A stretch of 64,000 nt of DNA from Pontimicrobium aquaticum (GCF_005047595.1 NZ_SUPL01000006.1:239653-303652); one strand, 5' to 3'. Numbered from the stretch's first letter, positions 24,696 to 34,582 are shown. The notes: a model not told the origin generated them from the sequence alone. Program-made: numbers and translations.

Positions 24696-24707
24696 TTACT
24701 AACTAAC

Positions 24708-24805
24708 TGTCACATCGAGTGGAACCGAACTTGAGAGGTTTTGTATCGAGATGCATGTAAACAAGGTTCTCGATACTTCGGCTAAAGCCTCAACTCGAAC
24801 TGACA
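24708..24805. repeat. Nested palindromic element, full short copy (E7)
   Basis: A 98-base copy, 12 bases after E6R: TGTCACATCGAGTG, GGAACC...AGAGGTTTT arm, GTATCGAGA/TCTCGATAC with a 17-base loop, GGCTAAAGCC right arm and CTCGAACTGACA. The E6R-E7 pair reproduces the E3 right half-E4 pair, with the same 12-base spacing. Confidence 0.85.
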
Positions 24806-24815
24806 ACTAGGTTAG

Positions 24816-26744
24816 TTACCAATTAGTATTTTTATAATCTTTAGCACCTTCAATAATACTTTCTACTACTTCAGGATTTAACAAGGTACTTGTATCGCCT
24901 AAATTACTGGTATCGTTATGTGCTATTTTACGTAAAATACGACGCATAATCTTCCCTGAACGTGTTTTTGGCAAGCCTTCGGTAAACTGGATTTTATCCA
25001 GCTTTGCAATTGGACCTACATGCTCAGTAATAACTTGGTTTATCTCTTTACGTAGATTATCATGGTTTCTAGATTCGCCAGTATCTTTTAAAATTACATA
25101 ACCATAAAGTGCATTACCTTTAACATCATGTGGAAAACCAACAATAGCACTTTCTACTACTGCAGGATGTTCATTAACAGCATCTTCAATTGGCGCAGTC
25201 CCTAAATTATGACCAGACACAATAATAACATCGTCCACACGACCTGTAATACGATAATAACCTACTTCGTCACGCAAGGCACCGTCACCAGTAAAATACA
25301 TCTCGTCAAACGCGGAAAAATAGGTCTCTTTATATCGCTGATGATTTCCCCAAATAGTACGTGCCATACTAGGCCAAGGAAATTTAATACATAAACGACC
25401 ACTTACTTGATTACCTTTAAGCTCTTTACCTTCTTCATCTCTTAAACATGGTTGAATTCCAGGAAATGGCAGTGTTGCATAGGTTGGCTTAGTTGGTGTA
25501 ACATACGGAATAGGACTTATCATAATCCCTCCTGTTTCCGTTTGCCACCAAGAATCAATAATTGGAGCATTTCTTTTACCAATATTATCATTATACCAAT
25601 GCCAAGCCTCTTCGTTTATTGGCTCACCTACCGAACCTAATACTTTTAATGAAGAAAGATCGTGCTTTTCAACAAGTTCGACACCTTGTTTTGCCAACGC
25701 GCGAATAGCTGTAGGCGCAGTGTAAAACTGATTCACTTTATGCTTTTCTACTATTTGCCAAAAACGTCCGAAATCTGGGTAACTAGGTACCCCTTCAAAC
25801 ATAACAGTAGTCGCACCATTGGCTAATGGACCATAAACAATATAACTGTGACCTGTAATCCAGCCAATATCTGCTGTACACCAATACACATCTTTTTCTC
25901 TATATTGAAATGCGTTTTTAAATGAAAATGCGGTATATACCATATAACCAGCAGTGGTATGCACCATACCTTTTGGCATTCCTGTAGAACCAGAGGTATA
26001 CAAAATAAATAAAGGATCTTCGGCATTCATTACTTCTGCTTTGCCTTTTGGTGAAGCTTTGTCTAACAAAGGCTGCAACCATTTGTCACGTCCTTCTTTC
26101 ATGGTAATATCTGAATTGATACGCTTTGCCACCAAAACAGTTTCTACACACGAGCAGTTTTCTAAGGCATCATCAACAATGCCTTTTAAGTCAATAGTTT
26201 TTGCACCACGATAAGAACCATCACTAGTGATTACCATTTTACATTCGGCATCATTTATTCTAGTAGATAAGGCTTTAGCAGAAAACCCTGCAAACACTAC
26301 AGAGTGAATAGCTCCTATTCGTGCACATGCCAACATAGAAACTGCCAATTCAGGTATCATAGGTACGTAAATACACACACGATCGCCTTTTTTAATGCCT
26401 TGTGCTTTTAATACATTAGCAAATTTATTAACACGTTCATACAACTGCTTATAAGTAATGTGTTCTGCTGGTTCATCAGGATTATTTGGCTCAAATAAAA
26501 TCGCTGTTTTATCACCACGTGTGGCTAGATGTCTATCTATACAATTCTCTGTGATATTTAATTGTGCGCCTTCAAACCATTTTACTTCTGGTTTGGTGAA
26601 ATCCCATGATAAGACCTTATCCCATTTTTTCCGCCAGATGAAATGCTCTTCGGCGATTTCTTCCCAAAAGTTTTCGGGTTCACGAACCGATTTACGATAT
26701 ACTTGAAAATATTCTTCGAGATGTTTTATATGGTAATTACTCAT
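24816..26744 (-). CDS. acs: Acetyl-CoA synthetase (AMP-forming)
   Basis: 642 residues, the normal length. ATP/AMP motif ILYTSGSTGMPKGMVHTT (about 249-266), DSWWQTETGG (about 395), the hinge region GRVDDVIIVSGHNLGT, and the C-terminal PKTRSGKIMRRILRK with the regulatory lysine usually controlled by acetylation. Acetate plus ATP and CoA gives acetyl-CoA. It is the last gene of a likely operon with an acetate-type Na+ symporter, a fit for acetate scavenging. The NLGT segment, where some members have NRLGT, is a mild variant. Confidence 0.96.
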   Translation of the reverse strand: MSNYHIKHLEEYFQVYRKSVREPENFWEEIAEEHFIWRKKWDKVLSWDFTKPEVKWFEGAQLNITENCIDRHLATRGDKTAILFEPNNPDEPAEHITYKQLYERVNKFANVLKAQGIKKGDRVCIYVPMIPELAVSMLACARIGAIHSVVFAGFSAKALSTRINDAECKMVITSDGSYRGAKTIDLKGIVDDALENCSCVETVLVAKRINSDITMKEGRDKWLQPLLDKASPKGKAEVMNAEDPLFILYTSGSTGMPKGMVHTTAGYMVYTAFSFKNAFQYREKDVYWCTADIGWITGHSYIVYGPLANGATTVMFEGVPSYPDFGRFWQIVEKHKVNQFYTAPTAIRALAKQGVELVEKHDLSSLKVLGSVGEPINEEAWHWYNDNIGKRNAPIIDSWWQTETGGIMISPIPYVTPTKPTYATLPFPGIQPCLRDEEGKELKGNQVSGRLCIKFPWPSMARTIWGNHQRYKETYFSAFDEMYFTGDGALRDEVGYYRITGRVDDVIIVSGHNLGTAPIEDAVNEHPAVVESAIVGFPHDVKGNALYGYVILKDTGESRNHDNLRKEINQVITEHVGPIAKLDKIQFTEGLPKTRSGKIMRRILRKIAHNDTSNLGDTSTLLNPEVVESIIEGAKDYKNTNW

Positions 26745-26799
26745 TTTGAGATTATTGGCTAATTGAAATAACTATTGAGTTAACTAATTTACTAAATTC

Positions 26800-27729
26800 T
26801 TAGTTTTTAAAGGCATTCAAGTCAAAACTTGTCATGTATATTCTACTAAAACCATTTTCATACCCATTAAATGTATTCAATAGATTTTTTGCAGACTTAA
26901 TGCTTTTGTTTGCATCAATATTACTACGCCTGCTCGTGAAGTATAGCTGTGTACCTGAATTGGTTACAAAAGGACAAAAGTCCATAAACTTAGAATTGAT
27001 TTGGTCTCCCATGTTTTTTGCTTGCGTCCAAGTGTTATCGTCGTTTTTAAAACTGACATATAAATCGCCACTTCCTAAACCATCTTTTCTTGCATAGCCA
27101 CCAAATATCAAGTAATCTTCATTGGGAGAAATAAAAGAATTATATTCATAACTTTTGGTATTGACACCACCTTTTAGTGGTACAGGTTTTGAATACTTTC
27201 CGTTTTTAAACTCGCTCACGAAAATATCGTCCTCTCCCATAGCATCATGACCAACAGAAGTGAAATATAGATTGCCATTTTTTGCAACGCTAGGATAAAA
27301 CTCATCAGCTTCTGTATTAATTGGTGCGCCTATATTTTTTGGTTCAGACCAATCACTAGATGTTGTAGCTCTTTCTACATACCAAATATCGACATCCTTT
27401 AATTCGCCTTCGCTAGTTAAAGGTCGATTAGACACAAAAAAGAGCTTTAAATTATCTGGACTTAAAAAGGGTTCTAAATCTCTATACTTACCAGAAAAAG
27501 AAGCGATGTCCACTTTGTTCCATATTCCATTCTCTTTAGTAATTCTTACAATAACCGATTTCTCTTCAAGATTACTTTGAGCAGATACATAAGCCTCAGT
27601 TTCATTATTACTCATCGTGAAGTCCCTAACCTTATCGTAATCTTTTAGAATTTCTAAAGCAGGTTCAGCTTGAAAAGCGTTTATATGAATAAAACAACAT
27701 AAAAACAGTATACTTAAAATGAGTCTCAT
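26800..27729 (-). CDS. Exported WD40/PD40-like beta-propeller protein
   Basis: 309 residues from ATG 27729 (MRLILSILFLCCFIHINAFQ, a good signal peptide). A longer reading from 27768 would overlap the symporter gene by 29 bases and put 13 polar residues before the signal. The body has PD40-type repeats: FLSPDNLKLFFVSNRP, FYPSVAKNGNLYFTSVG, SFISPNEDYLIFGGYA and FCPFVTNSGTQLYFTSRR. It is a periplasmic or surface propeller of TolB-like blades. It sits between an acetate-type symporter and acs; the role there is unknown. Confidence 0.8.
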   Translation of the reverse strand: MRLILSILFLCCFIHINAFQAEPALEILKDYDKVRDFTMSNNETEAYVSAQSNLEEKSVIVRITKENGIWNKVDIASFSGKYRDLEPFLSPDNLKLFFVSNRPLTSEGELKDVDIWYVERATTSSDWSEPKNIGAPINTEADEFYPSVAKNGNLYFTSVGHDAMGEDDIFVSEFKNGKYSKPVPLKGGVNTKSYEYNSFISPNEDYLIFGGYARKDGLGSGDLYVSFKNDDNTWTQAKNMGDQINSKFMDFCPFVTNSGTQLYFTSRRSNIDANKSIKSAKNLLNTFNGYENGFSRIYMTSFDLNAFKN

Positions 27730-27739
27730 AATTAATTTA

Positions 27740-29467
27740 TTAATGATTAGAAGCTTCTCCTGCTCCACTTGGAATACGAATATTCTCCACTATCTCTTGA
27801 ACCTCTGTTGGAGGTGCTTTAGTGAATTTCATAACAGTGATGGAAACTATAAAATTAATGATCATTGCTATTGCACCAAAGCCTTCAGGGGAAATACCAA
27901 ACCACCATTCACTCTTATTTGGAACTGCATCGTCTAGCCATCCAAATTTATATTTAACGATATAGTATAACATTACAGCAATACCAACTACCATTCCAGC
28001 CACAGCGCCTTCTTTATTCATGCGCTTGTAGAAAATTCCCAACACGATTGCAGGAAAAAATGAAGCTGCTGCCAAACCAAATGCCAAGGCGACGACTGCT
28101 GCCACAAAATCTGGTGGATTAATCCCGAAATAGCCTGCAACACACACTGCGCCAACCGCTGAAATACGAGCAGCAATGAGTTCTCCTTTTTCTGAAATGT
28201 TTGGATTATATACTTTTTTGATTAAATCGTGTGATACTGAAGAGGAAATCACTAATAACAATCCAGCTGCTGTTGATAATGCTGCTGCTAAACCACCAGC
28301 AGCCACCAATGCAATGACCCAATTTGGTAGATTAGCAATTTCAGGATTCGCCAACACCATAATGTCTCTATCGACTACCAATTCATTTTTAGATGCATCA
28401 GCAACATATTGAATCAGTCCATCGTTATTCTTATCAGTAAAGGTAATTAGTCCAGTAGTTTCCCATTTTTTAAACCATTGTGGCACTTCACTATAAGGTT
28501 GGTTAGAAACCGTTTCAATCATATTGGTTCTAGCGAATACTGCTACAGCTGGAGCTGTTGTATATAAAATTGCAATGAGCAACAAAGCAATGCCTGCAGA
28601 TTTACGAGCATCTCTAACGCGCTTTACGGTAAAAAAACGAACAATTACATGTGGTAATCCTGCGGTTCCAGCCATTAAAGCTAAGGTAATTGCAAATACA
28701 TCGATTAACGATTTTGAGCCTTCGGTGTATTCTGAAAAGCCAAGTTCTGTACTTAAACCGTCTAATTTATCTAATAAATAGGTTCCTGAACCATCAGCTA
28801 ATTCACTTCCAAAACCCAATTGTGGCACAGGGTTTCCTGTCATTTGAATAGAAATAAAAATAGCAGGTACCATAAATGCAAAAATGAGCACACAATATTG
28901 GGCTACTTGTGTGTATGTAATACCTTTCATGCCTCCTAAAACCGCATAAAAAAGAACGATTAACATTCCTATGATAACGCCTGTATCGATATCAACCTCC
29001 AAAAATCTCGAGAACACAATACCTACACCTCGCATTTGTCCAGCTACATATGTAAAAGATACTAGTAAAGCACAAATAACTGCGACTATTCTTGCAATAT
29101 CAGAATAATATCTGTCTCCAATAAAATCAGGTACTGTAAACTTTCCAAACTTACGTAAATAAGGTGCTAATAATAATGCTAATAGTACATAGCCTCCTGT
29201 CCAACCCATTAAATATACAGCGCCATCATAACCAGCAAAAGAGATAATTCCTGCCATTCCAATAAAGGATGCAGCACTCATCCAATCGGCTGCTGTTGCC
29301 ATACCATTTGCCCAAGGAGACACACCTCCTCCAGCAACATAAAATTCTTTAGTTGAGCTAGCTCTTGACCAAATAGCAATACTTATATAAATAGCAAACG
29401 TGACACCAACTAAAATGTAGGTCCAATTTTGAACTCCTATGGCTTCGATTAGCAACATTTTATTCAT
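27740..29467 (-). CDS. Cation/acetate-type sodium:solute symporter, large subunit
   Basis: About 575 residues with 13 or so membrane helices, SSS family. The N-terminal segment YVAGGGVSPWANGMATAADWMSAASFIG and VSFTYVAGQMRGVGIVFSRFLEV match ActP-like transporters. Starts at 29488 (TTG), 29476, 29470, 29467 and 29458 are all in frame; I chose ATG 29467 because it overlaps the stop of the small-subunit gene in a compact way, but neighbours 29470 or 29458 are equally possible. With the DUF4212 subunit and acs it forms an acetate (or short monocarboxylate) uptake and activation unit. Confidence 0.88.
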   Translation of the reverse strand: MNKMLLIEAIGVQNWTYILVGVTFAIYISIAIWSRASSTKEFYVAGGGVSPWANGMATAADWMSAASFIGMAGIISFAGYDGAVYLMGWTGGYVLLALLLAPYLRKFGKFTVPDFIGDRYYSDIARIVAVICALLVSFTYVAGQMRGVGIVFSRFLEVDIDTGVIIGMLIVLFYAVLGGMKGITYTQVAQYCVLIFAFMVPAIFISIQMTGNPVPQLGFGSELADGSGTYLLDKLDGLSTELGFSEYTEGSKSLIDVFAITLALMAGTAGLPHVIVRFFTVKRVRDARKSAGIALLLIAILYTTAPAVAVFARTNMIETVSNQPYSEVPQWFKKWETTGLITFTDKNNDGLIQYVADASKNELVVDRDIMVLANPEIANLPNWVIALVAAGGLAAALSTAAGLLLVISSSVSHDLIKKVYNPNISEKGELIAARISAVGAVCVAGYFGINPPDFVAAVVALAFGLAAASFFPAIVLGIFYKRMNKEGAVAGMVVGIAVMLYYIVKYKFGWLDDAVPNKSEWWFGISPEGFGAIAMIINFIVSITVMKFTKAPPTEVQEIVENIRIPSGAGEASNH

Positions 29468-29714
29468 CATAGCCATATTTCTTATCAAGCTTGTTCATTA
29501 ATCGCACATACACAAAAATGAGAATTACAAACACATAAATAGAGCCTTGTTGTGCAAACCAAAAACCTAACTTAAAGCCTCCAATTTTAATATTGTTAAG
29601 CACATCCTTAAAAAGGATTCCTGCACCATAAGACACCAAAAACCAGATAAGCAATAAGATTATGACATATCTTATATTTTCTTTCCAATAGGCTTTTGCA
29701 TTTTGTTTTGTCAT
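29460..29714 (-). CDS. DUF4212 small subunit of sodium:solute symporter
   Basis: 84 residues with two membrane helices: YVIILLLIWFLVSYGAGILF and WFAQQGSIYVFVILIFVYVRLM. Such DUF4212 proteins are nearly always encoded next to an SSS symporter and are regarded as its small subunit. The start overlaps the stop of the AGCS symporter gene by four bases (ATGA), and its own stop lies inside the start region of the large subunit, so translation of the three is coupled. Confidence 0.9.
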   Translation of the reverse strand: MTKQNAKAYWKENIRYVIILLLIWFLVSYGAGILFKDVLNNIKIGGFKLGFWFAQQGSIYVFVILIFVYVRLMNKLDKKYGYDE

Positions 29715-31093
29715 GCTTTGTTTTCTTTTAAACGTTGTTTATAAGCAGACAATTCTTTTACCACTTTTGGAGCGAGAATAATTGTAGATAACATCGTTGG
29801 AATTGCCATTAAAGCAAACACACCATCAATAAGGTTAATCATAGCGCTTAACGATGTTGTAGCTCCTAAAATAATACTAACAATATATATGTAATTATAA
29901 TAGTGTTTTTTATCAGCTCCTATTAAAAAAGACATACATTTCGTGCCATAATAGGAATAAGAAAACAATGATGATATACTAAACACAGCTATACATATTA
30001 AAAGTAAGTACTTACCATATCCAGGCATTGCAGCTCCAAAGGCAGAAGCTGTTAAACTTACACCATTATCCGATGTTGTTTCCCAAACACCTGTCACTAA
30101 AATAGCTAACGCAGTAAGCGTACAAACTACTAAAGTATCTATTGCTGGTCCCAGCATTGCTACTAAGCCTTCTCTTATTGGTTCATCTGTTTTAGCTGCT
30201 CCATGTGCTAAAGGTGCTGTACCTAGACCTGCTTCATTTGAAAAAGCACCACGTTTAATTCCGTGTAAAATTAAGGCTCCTATAACACCTCCTAAAAACG
30301 TTTCATCTTTCGGAAAATAATCTGCTGCAAAAGCATCGGTAAAAATCATACTTAGATACTTTGGTACTACATCAATATTTATAGCCAAAATAATCAAGAC
30401 AGATACAAAGTATAATAATACCATTGAAGGCACCATTTTAGAAGCTGTTTTACTAATTCGTCCTAAACCACCAAGAATCACTATTGAGGTAATTCCAACC
30501 AATACTAATCCAATAATAAAATTTGATGTAAAGCCAACTTCAACACCATTTGGCACTAATAAAATATCATTAATTGCTTGTGTTAATTGGTTCACATTAA
30601 ACACAGGCAATGCACCAATCATACAGCAAAAGCTAAACATAACCGCTAAGGGCTTCCAAGATTTCCCAAGACCTTCTATGATAAAATACATTGGACCACC
30701 TTGCAACTCTCCTGCACTATCTCTTCCTCTAAACATTATAGCAAGTGTTGATGTAAAAAATTTGGTTGACATACCAACTACTGCGCTAATCCACATCCAA
30801 AATACTGCTCCAGGACCACCAATTGATATTGCTACTGCTACTCCTGCTACATTTCCCATACCAATGGTTGAAGACAATGCTGTTGTTAACGCTTGAAAGT
30901 GACTGATTTGTCCAGGATCATTTGGGTCGTCGTACTTACCACGTAACACTTGAATTGCATGACCAAGTAATTGAAAAGATGCAAACTTTGAACGTATCAA
31001 TAAATATAATCCACCTCCAATAAGTATGATGAGTAAAGGTAATCCCCACATTGCACTTGAAAATGCTGAGGTTAAGTCGTTAAGTAATTCCAT
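29711..31093 (-). CDS. Alanine/glycine:cation symporter (AGCS family)
   Basis: 460 residues, about 11 membrane helices. Family segments: LTTALSSTIGMGNVAGVAVAI near residue 70, GGPGAVFWMW, GGPMYFI, and HGIKRGAFSNEAGLGTAPLAHGAA near 275-300. It imports alanine or glycine with Na+ or H+. It is the first gene of the run AGCS-DUF4212-SSS-propeller-acs and overlaps the second by four bases. Joining amino-acid and acetate uptake in a single transcript suggests scavenging of small carbon compounds; that is inference. Confidence 0.92.
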   Translation of the reverse strand: MELLNDLTSAFSSAMWGLPLLIILIGGGLYLLIRSKFASFQLLGHAIQVLRGKYDDPNDPGQISHFQALTTALSSTIGMGNVAGVAVAISIGGPGAVFWMWISAVVGMSTKFFTSTLAIMFRGRDSAGELQGGPMYFIIEGLGKSWKPLAVMFSFCCMIGALPVFNVNQLTQAINDILLVPNGVEVGFTSNFIIGLVLVGITSIVILGGLGRISKTASKMVPSMVLLYFVSVLIILAINIDVVPKYLSMIFTDAFAADYFPKDETFLGGVIGALILHGIKRGAFSNEAGLGTAPLAHGAAKTDEPIREGLVAMLGPAIDTLVVCTLTALAILVTGVWETTSDNGVSLTASAFGAAMPGYGKYLLLICIAVFSISSLFSYSYYGTKCMSFLIGADKKHYYNYIYIVSIILGATTSLSAMINLIDGVFALMAIPTMLSTIILAPKVVKELSAYKQRLKENKA

Positions 31094-31185
31094 AAAATTT
31101 AGTTAGTTTAAGTTATAAATGTAAGAAAGATGAATGAAACTAATATGGTTAATGTCGATTTCTTGTTTTTTAAGCCATTAAGTGA

Positions 31186-31575
31186 CTATTTATATTCAAT
31201 AATTAAAAAAACCGAAGTGGTTTCTCCTGTATTTAATACTTGGTGTACAGATACTTCTTCCTTACTCCATGAATACCCTGTTGGAAAACTTACTTCGCGA
31301 GCACTTGTAGCTTCTTCAAGTTTAAAAGTACCACCAACAAGTGCATACCCAAAATGTGGATTATGATAATGCTTTTCGTGACCAACTCCAGGAGGAAAAG
31401 AGCATTTTAAAACTCTTAGTTTATCATTATCCTCAAGTATTTCACAAACTTTCTCGCCTTTCCAACCAGCTTGATAAGGGTCTGGTAAATCGTTTTTTTT
31501 ACTTGCCTTTGGCTTACAAGAAATACACAAAAAGATTAACCAACAAATTATTATATTAAATGATTTCACGGTCAT
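31186..31575 (-). CDS. Cupin-domain lipoprotein
   Basis: 129 residues with lipobox CISC (Cys about 20) and a single cupin barrel. Metal-type residues are in PPGVGHEKHYHNPHFGYAL (about 62-80) and in VHQVLNTG (about 112). The domain may bind a metal and a small ligand; no substrate is suggested by neighbours. It ends in the gap before the AGCS gene. Confidence 0.75.
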   Translation of the reverse strand: MTVKSFNIIICWLIFLCISCKPKASKKNDLPDPYQAGWKGEKVCEILEDNDKLRVLKCSFPPGVGHEKHYHNPHFGYALVGGTFKLEEATSAREVSFPTGYSWSKEEVSVHQVLNTGETTSVFLIIEYK

Positions 31576-31811
31576 TATTTATTGATAATAAAGTAACAAA
31601 TATTTAGTTTTTTGAAAGTATTAAATAAAAAATTATAATTGTATAAGAACTGCTAAAGCTATTTTTTTTACGTTAACTTAATATTTACAGAAAAAAACTA
31701 TATAAATAGCACTTATGAAGCTTTCGTAAAAAAAATACTTAACTTTATCAAAGTCAACAAAATATACTTTAGTAATATTCTATAACTCTTATCGAAAAAA
31801 ATCTACTTAAC

Positions 31812-32864
31812 ATGAAACAGTTTTACACTTTTATTTTAACTTTTGCTTTTTGTTACACAACATTAAATTCGCAAACTACAGATTTAGTAACTGGATTAAC
31901 TTCTCCTAGCAATATCATACTTTTTGGTAACGATTTGTATATTGCAGAATTTAATGGAAATAAAATTTCTAAGGTTGATATTACTATAGAAACGCCATTT
32001 GCTACTGATGTGATAACTGGGTTGCAAAAACCTTTCGATATGGTGTTTGTTGGAACCGATTTATATTTCTCAGAATATGATGGAGGTAAAATCTCTAAAA
32101 TTGACATTACAGCTCCAACACCTACTGCAACTGATGTTGTTACAGGACTTAGTTTCCCCACTACGCTTTTGCTAAATGGTAACGATTTATATATAGGCCA
32201 ACATGGTTCTTCAAAGATTTCAAAAATTGATATTACTGCACCTTCTCCAACGGTAATTGATGTCGCAACTGGAATAAGCAGCCCTTATAGCTTTCTTTTA
32301 AACTCCGATGATTTATATGTTGCAGAGAATACAGGAAAAATTTCTAAAATAGACATTACAGCCCCAGTACCAACAGTAGCAGTTGCTGTTGTGACTGGTT
32401 TAAACACACCTTCTGGTTTAATGTTAAACAACAATGATTTATATTTTTCGCAATTAAGTTCAAATAAGATTTCCAAAATAGATATTACTGTTGGCACACC
32501 AACGGTAACCGATGTCATTACTACAGGATTAAGCGGTCCATTTGGCTTAAAACTTTATGGTAGTGATATTTATATTGCAGAATTTAGCGGAAATAAAGTC
32601 TCAAAAACCAACTTAAGTTTGCTCTCTCTTATTGATAATATTCCAAATAAAAGCATTTACTTGTACCCAAATCCTACAACTAATTTTATAAAATTTATCG
32701 GATTAAAACAATCTAAAACCTATAAGATCTACAACATTTTGGGTTCGAAAATTCTAGAAGGCAATATTGGCAAAAATGAACAGATTAAAGTTCAAAACTT
32801 AAGTAAAGGCATTTATTTTTTAAGTCTCAATGAGACATTTATATTAAAGTTTATTAAAAACTAA
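31812..32864 (+). CDS. Secreted beta-propeller with type IX secretion sorting domain
   Basis: 350 residues. Signal peptide 1-21 (ending TLNSQ), then six repeats of about 45 residues with the pattern GNDLYIAEFNGNKISKVDI...VTGL, a NHL/YncE-like propeller, and a type A T9SS C-terminal domain (about 280-350) beginning IYLYPNPTTNFI and containing YKIYNILGSKILEG and LSKGIYFLSL. It should be exported by the type IX system and perhaps anchored. The repeats are very alike, suggesting recent internal duplication. The 236-base gap upstream shows no gene. Confidence 0.85.
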   Translation: MKQFYTFILTFAFCYTTLNSQTTDLVTGLTSPSNIILFGNDLYIAEFNGNKISKVDITIETPFATDVITGLQKPFDMVFVGTDLYFSEYDGGKISKIDITAPTPTATDVVTGLSFPTTLLLNGNDLYIGQHGSSKISKIDITAPSPTVIDVATGISSPYSFLLNSDDLYVAENTGKISKIDITAPVPTVAVAVVTGLNTPSGLMLNNNDLYFSQLSSNKISKIDITVGTPTVTDVITTGLSGPFGLKLYGSDIYIAEFSGNKVSKTNLSLLSLIDNIPNKSIYLYPNPTTNFIKFIGLKQSKTYKIYNILGSKILEGNIGKNEQIKVQNLSKGIYFLSLNETFILKFIKN

Positions 32865-32872
32865 GTAAAAAA

Positions 32873-34102
32873 TTATTTATTTTTTTCTTCTATCCAACGA
32901 GACATGTACTTTGTGCTTTGCATAGTATGAAAGTTAAGCATTGCGCCTGTAAAATTTTGCAATCTATTTACTTCTTTTTTAGCAAGTGCATCTTCAAGTT
33001 TGTTTAAAAATTTACGTTCGTGAAGTTTCTTGTTAAACTTATTAGAAAGCAAATTAAAACTTAGTTCTTGTTGTTTATTCCATAAAGACTCATCTTCATA
33101 CAAATTTATTGCACTACTTACCATATCATCCACTAAATCTGCTACAAAATCATCATTATCATTAGTATTAATAATGCCTTCAGCTCCAATATTGGTCGTA
33201 ATAAAAGGGGTTCCGTTGTACATAGCATCAAAAAACTTTCCTTTTAAACCTGCTCCAAATCGCAATGGCGACAAACAGATTCTAGAATTTTGCATGACTT
33301 CATTAACATCATCTGCAAAACCTTTGATGAATAATCCGTTTTTTTGGTCTTGATATTGCATTACTTTTTCGCTAGCATAAGCACCATAAACATGAAGTTC
33401 GGCTGTTTTTAACTGCGCTCTAACCTTTGGCCATATGCTCTCTTTTAAAAACTTAACTGAATCTAAATTTGGCGGATGCAAAAAGTTGCCTATGGTTACA
33501 AAATGGTTTCGCTCATTAAATGTTGGCAGGAGTTCATGTTTGGATTGAGAAACTTCATCCATTAAAAAAGGTAAGTAATGCAATAGAGTATCAGAAATTT
33601 TAAACTGCTTTTTTAATAATGACATTTCAGCTTCAGAAATAATTAAACTAAAATCGCATCTATAAATACTTGCAATTTCGCGTTTAGCAATGTCTCTAAA
33701 CAAATAACTGTTATCAAACGGCTTATTATCTTTAAATGCTTGTTCCCTGCCTTTTCGAAGACAATGTAAATCTTCAGTATCTAGTATGCGTAATGCATCC
33801 GGACATTGTTCAGCAACTCGCCATCCAAACTGTTCTTCCATCATAAAACGATCAAACAAAACAACATCTGGTTTTAATGTTGAGATGAAAGCATCAAAAC
33901 TGGGATTGTTTAATTCAATGGGAATTTGATCAACACCTAGTTCTTCGAGGTTAAAGGCATTATCAGATTTTGCGCATGGACTAGAGAAGGAGATTGAATA
34001 CCCTTCATTTAAAAATAATTGTATTAGCTGCATCATTCGGCTTCCAGCTGCTGAACTTTTTGGTTCAGGCCACACAAAACCAATGATTAAAAGTTTTGGC
34101 AT
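32873..34102 (-). CDS. Glycosyltransferase, GT-B fold
   Basis: 409 residues. The opening KLLIIGFVWPEPKSSAAGSRMMQLIQLF is the N-terminal Rossmann entry of a GT-B enzyme, and the C-terminal half has NFLHPPNLDSVKFLKESIWP, LHVYGAYASEKV, ICLSPLRFGAGLKGKFFDAMYNGTPFITTNIGAEGI, the donor-binding region of GT4-like enzymes. It likely transfers a sugar to an exopolysaccharide, LPS or protein; no cluster partners are nearby. It converges on the T9SS propeller gene with an eight-base gap. Confidence 0.82.
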   Translation of the reverse strand: MPKLLIIGFVWPEPKSSAAGSRMMQLIQLFLNEGYSISFSSPCAKSDNAFNLEELGVDQIPIELNNPSFDAFISTLKPDVVLFDRFMMEEQFGWRVAEQCPDALRILDTEDLHCLRKGREQAFKDNKPFDNSYLFRDIAKREIASIYRCDFSLIISEAEMSLLKKQFKISDTLLHYLPFLMDEVSQSKHELLPTFNERNHFVTIGNFLHPPNLDSVKFLKESIWPKVRAQLKTAELHVYGAYASEKVMQYQDQKNGLFIKGFADDVNEVMQNSRICLSPLRFGAGLKGKFFDAMYNGTPFITTNIGAEGIINTNDNDDFVADLVDDMVSSAINLYEDESLWNKQQELSFNLLSNKFNKKLHERKFLNKLEDALAKKEVNRLQNFTGAMLNFHTMQSTKYMSRWIEEKNK

Positions 34103-34108
34103 TTTAGT

Positions 34109-34582
34109 TTATTCAGCAGTCTTTTGTTCGGCATACATGGTTCTTACTTTTTTGGCCCAAGCAACGACACTCGCAATTTGATCGTCAGTTAGCTTAGCTT
34201 CAGCGTGTGTCCATGTATAAGATGGTAATGGCATTTCTTTTTTCTCAACCATTTCAATGAGTTCTTCAAACTTATGATCTCGCTTTTTCAATGAGGCTCC
34301 TTCCCAATCGGAAACGTTAAAATCACCTTTCCCATGCTTTACATGGTCTGCCAACCAGTAATTTACAGGAGTAATACTGTTATACCAAGGATACCTTGTA
34401 TGATCACTATGGCAATCGAAACATGCAGATTTTAAAATTAATCTTACATCTTCTGGCGGATTGGTTTCGTTTAAAAATGGTTCAACCGTAGCAATGTCTC
34501 CATCATTCTTTTCAGGCCCAAAAAATTGCGCTATTACAAAGGCAATTATAAGCAGTATCAATATTTTTTTTAGAATCTTCAT
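34109..34582 (-). CDS. Haem-binding domain protein (single CxxCH)
   Basis: 157 residues: an N-terminal membrane anchor (about 7-21), then a haem-binding domain of the Haem_bd type with ACFDCHSDHTRYPWY (Cys54, Cys57, His58), the typical segment NSITPVNYWLADHVKHGKGDFNVSDW, and a C-terminal EMPLPSYTWTHAEAKLTDDQIASVVAWAKKVR resembling a cytochrome c helix. It probably sits in the periplasm as a membrane-anchored monohaem protein. It lies six bases after the glycosyltransferase start region and shares its strand. Confidence 0.87.
   Translation of the reverse strand: MKILKKILILLIIAFVIAQFFGPEKNDGDIATVEPFLNETNPPEDVRLILKSACFDCHSDHTRYPWYNSITPVNYWLADHVKHGKGDFNVSDWEGASLKKRDHKFEELIEMVEKKEMPLPSYTWTHAEAKLTDDQIASVVAWAKKVRTMYAEQKTAE

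Noticed and set aside
27730..27768. Extended start of the propeller gene
   Set aside because: It would overlap the symporter gene and put polar residues before a good signal peptide.
31576..31811. Regulatory or RNA feature in the gap before the T9SS propeller gene
   Set aside because: AT-rich sequence without a clear -7 element, hairpin or frame.
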